Assembly: GCF_040807025.1 (NCBI RefSeq)
Contig: NC_090956.1
Location: 1,228,517-1,292,516, forward strand
Length of the DNA: 64,000 nucleotides
Reading direction: 5' to 3'
DNA from: Struthio camelus
Taxonomy: Eukaryota; Chordata; Aves; Struthioniformes; Struthionidae
A program made the position numbers and the translations under genes. The notes beneath the pieces are model-generated. The model ran no database searches, was not told the origin of the DNA, and was given only the letters and a program-made list of their open reading frames with translations. Shown here one piece after another: positions 29,201 through 41,014 of the stretch. How positions within the stretch are numbered: the first letter of the stretch is position 1; the number at the start of each line of letters is the position of its first letter.

Positions 29201-32200
29201 TGCTTATACACATGCTAGTAAACAAAAAGAAAAATAACTGTTTTCAAGAAATAAAAACCCATCTGAATTAGATCAAATACTATAAACGTGGTTTACATAA
29301 ATGCATTACATTAACTACTAGGGTCACTGGGCCAGTTAAACTAACTCGAACTCGCAATGAGAGGCATTCATATCCAAAAAGGAATTTGAACCAATCACGA
29401 CAGAATTACAGATGTCAGATTTAGACTTAAATGTTTTTAAACCTACATACAACAAGATTTGCATTTTAGGTTGATTGCATACCATTCCATCAGAACCAGA
29501 GGCTGTATTCTTCATAGAACACAGACCCAGAGTTCACAAATTTCTAGATTAAGTTATCCTAATAGCTTATCAAGTGAACAGATCCAATGATCCAGGGTTA
29601 GTGTAATGCCTCACACCATTCTAGTGAAGAAAAGGCAGTTATACTTAAAATAAAGATGGAAAATAAAAAACACCAAGTAATAATTTTCATACTATTAAGG
29701 ACTACTTTGAAATGTGTCATTATACATAATATTCAACCCAAGTGGCAAATCAAGATCTAGACCGTTACCAGTCAAGTATTTCCTTGTGTTACTTATCTAT
29801 ATTTTAGCAGCAGAATGACAATGCACTTTCAAACCTGAAGAAAAATGCTGCCCCTTTTCCAAATGTTAATTCACGGTGGTGGTATACTAAAGAAAGGCTT
29901 AACCTTTGACAAGTTAAAGCAGCATCCAACCCTGAATTCACCCAGATAAGAAAACGTACTGCAGGAAGAGGTTAAGAGATGACAGGGGTTTCATTCACAA
30001 ATGCACCAGGCTCTAACCTTGTGCTAGAATTTGTACACCACTTTTTAGATACTTTCATCTGCAGACATACTGTTAAACTAAGCTGTTTCATCAGATAACG
30101 TGGAAAGATCAAATGCAGAACTTTAGAATACCACTTTGTGTTGCAATGATATTTAAATTCATGGCAGTCTTTTCAACACATTTATGTACTCAGAGGGGCC
30201 CAAACAATATCACTTCAATTACACAGTTTCAGGAACAAATACTCAAGTATTTAAGGACATCAAAATGAATCATTTAGCTGCACAGAACTGTCCTCAGAAA
30301 ATGTATAGGATATGTTCCTTTTGGTATTTGTTTGAACTCCCAAGTCAAAAGTAAGAAACAATACCGAGGTTAACAATAATGGTTTCTCAGTGGTTTTTGA
30401 TAACATTTTCAAAAACCATTTGGCAAAAAAAGTATTTAAAAACAAAAGCTAAAGTGATACAATGTGAAAATGGCAAAAAATACACTCCAAACATTTTTAT
30501 TGCAAGAAACAAAAAGCACACAACAACCTATACAAACATACATATTACTAGCTATAGACAGACAGATGTAGAACATGGCACCATGTTCGATTGTGCAAAC
30601 TTTGAACCTACATGATCTTAAAAACGATCATACATTATCTGTACAACACAAAGTCATACAGGAAATATTCTAGCATATTCAATATGAAATACAATGCATC
30701 GCTAGGCACAAATACCAATATTCACATTAGAATTGTGCAAATGATGGCATTACTCAGTTTTTACTATGCTGAATCAAATACATTGTATTTACAACATATA
30801 CTACGTGTTGCTGGAAAATAACTGTTAAGTTAATGTTTGGAAAATTAAATGTGAGGCTACATTGTTTATAATTAAGTGCAGTGTGTAGAAAAAAGTGTGA
30901 GATTGTGTTTTTACATACTGCTTTTGATGTTCCACTCACTGGTTCAGATCGACTTCTAGAAGAAGAAATAAAGGTGATCAGAATTTAAAAGAAAGCACTG
31001 GTATCCAATATAAAGCAGTGAAAATAGATTATTAAACCTGAACATCAAAATACTACATTCTGATAATTTAGTGAATGTGGAAGTTCATTCACATATACAA
31101 ACTGTTCTCCCTTGGTACATTCATAGCAACTAAAAATCACATTTCTACTTTGTCAAAAAGTATTTTAAAACTTACATATATAGAACACAGCAGTGCAAAT
31201 TAAAGTCCTCAGATATTTTGGCTCCGCTATGCAAGAATCAAAAATAAGAAGCCTGTACTACAGCTTTGCGTTCTCAAATAATCACCCACCTAAATATGAA
31301 GCTAGCTTTAGCCAATCTGCATATTCTTAGTATTATAAATAGGGATCAGAGACAATATTTTAATTTCTAAGAAAGAACAGCGATAGTCTATAGACACTTT
31401 GAAGTGTGACTTGTTACTTAAGTGCAAATCAGTCATCTGACAAAGGAATAACAGAAATGTCAGCAGCACAGTATTTAGAATAGTGTTTCTTTGTGGAAGC
31501 CCAAGCACTGTGTTCAGATATCTACTATATTTAGCCATGAAAGTGCCAAAATATTAAACGTGTTACATATGCTACATTGACTAAAAATAGTAGTAGAAAT
31601 GTCACCTGAAAGAAGTTTCTAGGATTTTGTGCGATTTAGGAGTCCTGTGACAAAAAAAAAGGTCTTAATTGCCAGAATTTGCTTCAAAATAATCTTGAAA
31701 AATGCTACAATATTTTAGGAACTATTTCTTATTACATTTGAAAACTTGCTGAGATTCCACATACTGATTGATCTGTATCTGCATGCTACTTATCATGAAT
31801 CAGACATGCAACTATTGACATAGTTAACAAACAATTCATACAGTCATCCAAAGTGTCCCATGAACAGAGGCAATTCAAAGTCGGCTGTAAAATTTGTGTG
31901 TACACGGAAAGGCTCATGCTTCCTTCCAATACTAGGAAACCTCCAGGCTCACAGCTACAGCCATATACCTCCTGAAGATGAGGACGTATAAAGATATACT
32001 TTCGATTACCACACAGTAATGTCTTAATATTTCTACCCTGAAGAATGTACAAGAGGAATAATGCATTTTCAAAGGCCTCTACACCATTACACCACATACT
32101 TGCACTTCCCAAGTGTTAACTACTCTACCAACTGTTTCTCTGGTGTTTCTAGCTGAAGGAACAGAAGGGTAATCCATCTGGTTAATTTTCAGGGTTAGGG

Positions 32201-35200
32201 AAAAGATGTCACTGCTGCTCTATCTCCACATAAAGGTATTTATTTGATCTTTGATGCTGCTAGCATCTATCCTCTCATTTTAGAACAGGATTGCAATACC
32301 AGGAGAGGGTGCCATGCAACCAGAGATGGAAGATGCAATGACACAAGACAGCACCAAGCATATATACTTAAGTCAGCCTCCAGACAAGGCAATGTTTACA
32401 AGCACAATGCTGCATGGTCCAGTGTTACAAGGTAGAGCCTGAAAGCACTGCAACTGCAGTAACATGCCTAAAGCTTACAAGCAGAGCCACACAAAATCAG
32501 TTACTTTGCTTGCAAATGCTTCATGGGTACCAGGATGCTGCTGTACTGTTTGTTAGAGTCGTATAACATACTCATCAGTATACTTTTTTTTTCCATTGAG
32601 AACCAACATGACAAACAGGGCACGATAAAACCACAAACTAATAACATCTACTAATTGTGATATTGAGGCATTTCTTTAAGATGACTGGAGAACATGACCA
32701 TTCAAACAATGCTAGTGTAGCTGATACAGAAGTGGACAGTATGAATAAATGAAGGACATGAATAATCTTGTGGTCAGGACTGCATTTCAATTTTCGTAAT
32801 TGTAATCAATACATCTGATTCTCTGTTCTCCACAAGTCCTAAGAATTTAGGACGAACAGCTGGAGCTCAGATACCAGCTTAGGCCAAAAAAGAATTAGAA
32901 AGAGAACTCTTGTTCGCATGTGAAACTGCTTATTGAGTTTTAAGTTGAGAAAATATTAACTATTCCTTCATCACACACAAAAACCAGTACGCTTAAGGAC
33001 GTTTTTTCCTTTTTGCGTTGCCTGGCAATGCTTGATCTTTCCTCTGTTGTTTACTACGGAAAAATACCAGATTTGGGGCAAAAGAATACCTGCCATTATC
33101 TCAATACAAAAATGCAAGAAACAGTCACACATTAAGAAACAGACTTTTCTGAGATAAGAGCAAATAAAATTTACACTACATTTCTTTCTTTTAGAATTGA
33201 CACGAGTATGCAAATTAACACACGTAATGAGGAGTCTTCTCATGTACAGGAAACAGGATCTACACCTAACGTCTCAGAAAATCAAACCTAAGAACACAGT
33301 CAACAGAACCTATCTTTAAAGTTACCATTGCTAGAGAGTAAACTTAATGTCCCAGGAAGTCTAAAAACGTATGTTCACTTTGGGACAAACATATGAATAT
33401 CTACCCCATTACAGCCAAAAGTAGTAACAGCTCTGCCAAGAAAGATATGCTTCCGGCAAACTAAGATCAATCCAAAAAATAAGTTAAAACACTGAAATCC
33501 CTCACAAAGGATACAATGTTTTATGGATACTTACATAACATATGTTTTGCTCGTAGCTTTAACTCCTCCAATAGGGATTCTTCTAACAATTACCGATGAA
33601 TTCTTAGGAATCAGGGCATTATCATCTGTGTATTCTGAAATTAACAAGAAAATACAGCAAAAACATCAGTCTCAATTCATAATAATGTATATTAATATAT
33701 AGTTAGGTAGCACTTCAGAGACTCTCTTTAGGGATATAAAAAGAGAATTGTATACACAATATTGTGCTTTTATTGCCCACATAAGCTAGCAGTAAACTTG
33801 AAAGAAATCTTTAGATTTCATAAACACAAGCAACATCATTTTTTTTAAACTAGATTGAATTCCAACAGCAAAATAGTCTCAAATATAACTAAAGGAAAGT
33901 CTTCTAATGCAAAAGGTTCTTTCTTAGTCCAGCTTAAGATGCTTTTGCTTCTGTTAGCCTACAAACCCCATGTATCTGGAGAAAATCCACAGCAAAGTTC
34001 TAAAGGGAAGAAATGAGCATCTTCATAAATCCCATTAGCTTGTCCCACAAGACAGGAACCTAACTAAAGCATGAAAACTTACTAGAATTGTCTTCATAGT
34101 TGACAACTAAGAACACGTCACCTACGCTGCTAGTGTTTCCACATAGACAGAACACAGGAGAAAAGAACCCACCATCTATTTCTTAACTTTATTTATAAGG
34201 AACAATGGCATTTTTCAGCTACTTAGTACTTCACATTTAAACAGACACTAAACTGACATTGCTGGAATTCTGACCACACAAGTTACTTCCCTCCTCACCC
34301 CCCCAAATAGGCCAGAAGTGGCTCAAACAAAAGTGATATCCCTCCTATAAAGCTAAGCGATTAGTTTGAATCAACCAAAAGGGGGATGGAGGGATTCTTT
34401 AGATTCGTTTTTACAGAACAGAATGACTGAAATAAAATTAGTTACAAAAACAGATCTTAAAAGGCCCTTAGAAAATAGCGCGTGCCTGAAGCTATCCATA
34501 CTTTACCTTAGCTAACATTATGTTAGTTTTTTGGAAAGAAAGCCTTTTGACCTTTTGCATAAGGCAAAACAACAAATAAAAAAAAAGCTACCCTAGAGAC
34601 CTTCAGATTGAATTTGCTTAAAACGCAAAGATCTCTACATGAAAATGGCTCGCATATTGTGTTTACACAAGCTGGATATGACTAAATATTTTAAAGCATG
34701 CTCATCAGGCATTCATCCCTATATCTACCTACAGCCTTAAATATTAAAAGCCTGTACCTTTGCAGGCTGAACCAGAAGGATTGGTCTGAAAACCTAAGAT
34801 ACCATACATCTCAATCTGCTGTCTGTGTAGTTTTGCCCAGTGATCATATGTGAAATAATATTTCACAATTTTTCGGTGTTATTCCTAGAGACAGAAACCT
34901 TCCCTAAATCAAAACATACATACCAGAGACTATCATTTTAACAATGAAACAAAAATTTTACTTCTATTTCCAGATGACAGCATGCTTTTTCAGAAAAATG
35001 GAAAATAATTCCTGATCTTTGCTGAAGGAACTGAATAGAGAGCAGTAAGTTTCCTCTGGACTTCCTCTGGACAGAAGTTTTAAACTGTGGAAGAAAGGAC
35101 TACTCTAAAAGTCCATGAAAACAGAAGCCTTTATAGAAGTCATATCCTGAAACCAATCCCCAGAGCTCTTCTCGAAAGGGAAACCTAACAGTCACATAGT

Positions 35201-38200
35201 CAGCTATCAATAAAGGTATTCATTAGGACTTTTGGATAGAAAAAAAAAAAAAGGAGCTCTAACAGTACTAAGACCTAGATAAACAACAGAGAGATCATGC
35301 CAGTCACAATCCTGAAAGCAGCTGTTTCTACCTGCTGAGTAAAGTCATATAGAATATTCTTTTGGTTCGAATCAGAAACCAATGGATTAAAACTTCAAAG
35401 AACTAGGACAAGCAACAGTGGCCCCATAACAAGACAGAAGTTTGCTATGCCTGTACCAAACCAAGGATTTGGTAATTCAGCATAAAATTGACAACATCTC
35501 TCCTAAAAAGGAACTGCAAATACCATGACAGTAGGCTACCTCAGCTGCATGGTCTAGACACCAGTTGAAAAACAGAGAAGGATACTGTTTTTCATTTGCA
35601 TCTGTGTGTAAAGACAAAGTATCCAGGAAAACTGCAGGTTCAAAGAGAGCAGGCCTAAGAACTGCAGAAAAGGAAATTCAGGAGGAACTATTTTTGAAAG
35701 TTTCACCAATGGACATCAGGCTCTCAAACAAGGGAAATTTTAAACACAAACTGTTGAACTGTGGTACTAGATTAGGACACTTATAACCATTCAAAAAAAG
35801 TTTTTTTCCCCCTTGAGAACTTATGCTTTTCCTCTATGAAAACCCATGCATCTTTTTTAAATCACACCTACTCTTCCTCAACAATGAAAACATTTCATCT
35901 CTGTCCCCTCTGTAGATCTGTTGAGCCCGTAAAATTCTCTCCTGCAGCCAATGCATTTATTCACAAGTTACACAAGCCTGCAGAGAGAAGCCAATTCAAA
36001 CATGCACAAAAGGTGCAGGACGCATGAAGAGGAAGAAATCATTTTTTAGTCTTTTGTGACAACACAGTGACCATTAGAAGCAATGCATTGACAGTTGCCT
36101 TCTGAATAAGCCATGCACGTGTGTAAATATTTTCATTCTCCATATTGAGCATACTGTGAAGAGAGCTCCAGCCTTCCATTCACCTATGACCAGTCTGATA
36201 CAGAAACAAATTCACCTGAAATGTCATTCTGTGCTCTCAGTACACAGTGTTAATAGCTTGAAGTAAAAGCTTTATTTGTATAGGACATTTACCATGGCAC
36301 GTTTTTGTATTTGGTATTTAATCATCGCATTAGCTTGATCAGTGTTAAGAGAATTTGTGAAAGAGCGATCTCATACAGCAGACTGTGTACCTGCCAGTCA
36401 CCTCTGTGAAGACATTTGACACCAGTTAGCTTTAATACATTTATTTTTCCTTTGTCTTAATTATTTGAATTCATTTTGGTAATGACACTTCAATAAAAAC
36501 ACAGTCAAACAATGCAAAGTAAAAAATGAATTTTTTTGTAAATAGGAAGAAGACTCTGCTATTCTGAAGTCCCTGGAAATTTTTGTTTGTTCAATTTGAA
36601 TTTAACAGATGCCATCTCAGACTACATGGCATCTCCCAGCAGCAACCTGTTCAACATGGGGAGCAGTATTCCCTAGCAGGCACTTGGCAGCTATCAGGCT
36701 CTGCAAAGCAGTGTCATTCTGCAGACCCTGCCTCACCACATGACTCAACATCTGCAAAGTGAGCAGTGACGTCATGCTCAACAAGGGCATTTTTCACACT
36801 TGCCCAGGCAGAGCTCTATAACAGAACTGTTTGACAAAGCAGGAGGTAGCGTACTGCTGATTCCTGTTCCCTTACAGCATATAGAGATTGTTTTATCGTC
36901 AGTGATTGTCATTAATTGGCTACCGGGCTTTTGTCTATGCGAGCTGCGATTAAAAATAAGGATTCGATTAACAAAGAAAGCTGGGGGGGAGGAGAGGGGA
37001 GGGATTTGGATGCTACATTAAGGTCAAAAGCAGAAGAGGCATACCAGTCTAAAACTTGCTGTCAATTTCAGAAGAAAATAGCATTCTTGAGAGAGTCAAG
37101 GGAAAGGAGAATTTCAGGGATTGTAGGGAGGCACACTGGTTAAAATAACAAAAACACATAACTATTTGACTGTTGCTTCCTATCAACTAAAAATCTTAAG
37201 TGAGCACTATGTTAGCGTCAGCAACGTTTTTCCAGCAAACAAAACCAAGAAAAGTATCAATAGCTCAGGTTATGCTCTGAGGTTTATACCGTTTTGCATT
37301 TAATATGCAATTTAAAAATCCCATTTTTAAACTCATCTATAATAATTCTCAAAATCTGCTACAGCATTAACGTGTCATATGTATGTTATACTAATATACT
37401 GTTGACCACAGAAACATTCCTACTTTTTTATTACTTGGCCTGCTTCAATCCACCATTTTGAGTCTGAGAGCATTGCAAAAGCATCTTTTTGAGCACTGCC
37501 TAGATAAGTATTCTCACCTAGATAAAGTACAGAAGCTCATCACAACAGCAGTCATCAGAAGGCTAGCCTACATGTGAAACTATAGGCAAAGGCCTTTCTT
37601 AGGCTTGGATGCCTTCCTCATTAGCTATTATACTCTGCTGGGGGAAGGATTTGCAGAGGTAGAGATGAAAATGACTACTGATGTGCAAGAGTACTAGCCC
37701 TACTAGAAAACAGGAAAATTCCTAAGAATGCACTCTTTCTCCCTAGCCATTTAAAACTATGCTTCCTCATTACCTCCAAGCTTTTCTTCCTTTCTAATCA
37801 ACCCTCTCTTATATACCCTGTGGCAAACAAATAATCTGTGTAGCTGGCACTGAAAGCACTCACTGCCTTGAAACATTTTGATTAACTACCTGGACTATAA
37901 TTTCTGGATTTTCACTCTCCACCACAACAGGTATCTATGATGTAATTTAACACTGGAATCCCCCCATTTCTTGAGTTTGCTTGTTCAGTGATCCAAATGG
38001 TCCATGGGAACTTTCACCTACACCACTGCTATACAGTAATATGCTGCTTAAGAGCACCTATATGGTTGTGAAGGGATGAGTTGGTAAAGTCTAATATACT
38101 CGCAGTCATTAATCTGATTATGCAGACTGTTTGAAGTCTTAATGTCCTACTGGCACAGCTTAACGCTTTTGTATATGACCTGTATATGACCGAGGGAAAA

Positions 38201-40974
38201 GCAAAAGCAACATATGAATGGACCAAACTGAGTAACCCTTAGCACCTGCAAAGCAACATCAGCTAGTCTGAGGCCACATCCACAAAAGGCACACAGCTCC
38301 CAAACACCCTGGTGATGGAGTTAAAGCAGCTGACTTTCAGATAGACAATGCATTTGAGCTCCACACTAACATAATGGTTACTGAACAGGCACGTGACTTA
38401 ACCTGAATACTGTGAACTGCATACCCTTTGTAAAAGCTCTACCTAACAATGCTGCATGGCAGCCCAAGAATTAATTGCACTCTGGGATGCTATTACAACA
38501 ATCCCTTAAACTAGCACTGCAATACAGAATGGCACAGTGACAGACAAGCTTTAAAAGTTGCTTAAATACCTAAATGGTAAATTTGCATTTTGTTGGAGAC
38601 ACCCTAGTAGGTGGACAAGCATTAGCTGTGAGACCAAATGACTCAGTTACTAGGAGTTTGCTTTGGAGATATCACAGAGCGGCATTACTAAAAGCTGTCA
38701 ATTGTAAGCTGCAACTTTGAACTCAAGCAAGTCTTGAGTTCCAGAGATGTTCTCTTAAGAGAACATTTTTCCTCATAACTGCTCATCTCTCTATGAACAA
38801 TCAGGAGTTCGGTAGTTGCATTTTCAGTCCTTTTAGTTTTCTGTTTTGCTGAGTAAGTAGAATAGCATATTCTCTGACTTTTTTCAAGTCAGAATGTTAT
38901 AGGGCAGAAAAGAGCGCTCAAGAAACATGAATTTGGAAACTTATAGTTCTTCCTTAAAGTCACGAGCGTATTATGACAGACATGGACCAAGACATTCAGA
39001 TCAAATGAAAAAACAAGTCAAGTTTAAATATATTGTTCTTGAGCACAGACGTTTTTAAAAGGGAACATGCGGAGCAGGCATAAAAGCTCTCCTCCCTCTC
39101 CCCCCTCCCTTTTTAAAAAATTGGTCCTGCCATCCTTCTGCCCCTTTTTGGCATCTAAAGAGAGTCCATCTTGTCCGATTTTTCACTGACCTTTAAGTTT
39201 CTATTTACTTTTAGCTTACATTAACATTGCTTCTATTACCAGACTTCTATTATGAATAGTAACAGTTAATGAATTTTAAAAGGTTAAGTAGTTTGAAAAA
39301 TCTGAACAAATAGGCCATCTTCACTGATATTTCACTTTGTTCTTTCCAAAATCATTTACAATTCAGTCAAAACTCCAGCATAGACAAAATAAAAAAAAAA
39401 ATACATTTTTTTGTCCACATTTAAGTGTGAAAGAAGAACACATCACCATCTGGACAAGCATCACAGTTCTTCAGGATTATATAACATCTAGTCCTCCATC
39501 ATCTCTAGCATGCATGCTCTATAGCATACAAAAAGCCTTAAAAAAAACTACATTGCAAAATTATTTCTCCCAAGTCGGTACCATAACTCTCAGAAAAAAC
39601 ATGCTGACAGCACTTATCAACCTGCTTGTGCTCAGCTTTTACAATATACTAATGCTTTAAAAAAACGCAATAAAACGCAGTATGAATATTATTTAGTACA
39701 ATGCAGCCTTCTTGTGTAAACTAGTGCTGAAAAAATTGGAAGTACATCTGTATTTTTACAATGACCTATCAGAAATCAATATATTGACAAGTAGTGCAAA
39801 ATAGTAGCAACCATTTCACTTGGGCAGCCTCAACTTATTCAAACCAGTTCAGGTATTGAAGCTTATATGAACAACACATGGAGAAATCTGAGCAATTTCT
39901 TTTGGACAACCTCTTCAGCAAATCTCTCAAATACAAGACTACACATGCAGAAAAACAGAAGGTTCCCCAACCGGACGTTAAGATTTTGTTCAAGAACTCT
40001 TGAGTTTACTAAAATAGGTGAGTAACATTTAAAGCTCTATAATCAACTTCTACATTAAATTATACACTGGACCCACAGCAAACTTACAAAAAAAAAAAAA
40101 TACTAACATTAAACAATTTGGTAAAGAAACACAGCTTCAGGGAACTGCATTGCCTTTTAAGAATCCCCAAATACTTGGGTCTGCTAGGGCAATTACCAGT
40201 ATGAACCAATACCGCTGTTTGGTTATCTATTACACCACAAAATAACCACAAAACCTGGGATAACTGCACAATTTGCCAAACTACAGAGCTGTTAAGCCTA
40301 CTAGTGAAAACTTTTAAAATCAAAACATCCTTACCAGGACTCATGTAAGTAGAAGCATATTTGTCTTGTTAGATCATTGAGCAGTATCACAGAACCTCAC
40401 ATTTAACCTAAACTGAGGTTATGGACATATATATTTCCTAAATAAAGTGGATTTAAAAAGCAAGAGGGACTGAAACCTAAGCATTTCTATTAGATTATTT
40501 TGATATTCAACAACAGAAAGAAGACAGACTACATCACATCCTGCTTATTGCATTGTCATCCCTTCCCAAATAAAAAAAATTAATTTTGTGCTCCTCCCTC
40601 ATCATTTCTCTACTATTATTCTGTAATACTCAGACCTCATCTCTTCCAAAAGTGTGCCCTTCCCACCCCCCACCACAAAAGTTAAAAACCAAACTTCTAT
40701 GGAATTCCTCAAGGAAATACTAAGAAACTATCTTCATTTGTCTTCAAAAACACTACTAGTTTTCTAATTTTTTAAATAACTACTCAAGAGAAGAATTTTA
40801 AATATCCCATTTAGGCAGAATATTCTGTTCTAATTTTTCTTTATGTTCTTAAGGGAAGTTTAAATGTCTAATATGATCAATAAAAACTGAAATTCAAGTT
40901 TATATACACAATTTAGTGTATATAAATATTATACTCAAATGCATCACCTAGCTTTGCTCTGAAGAACATTGCTT

Positions 40975-41014
<40 letters not shown>

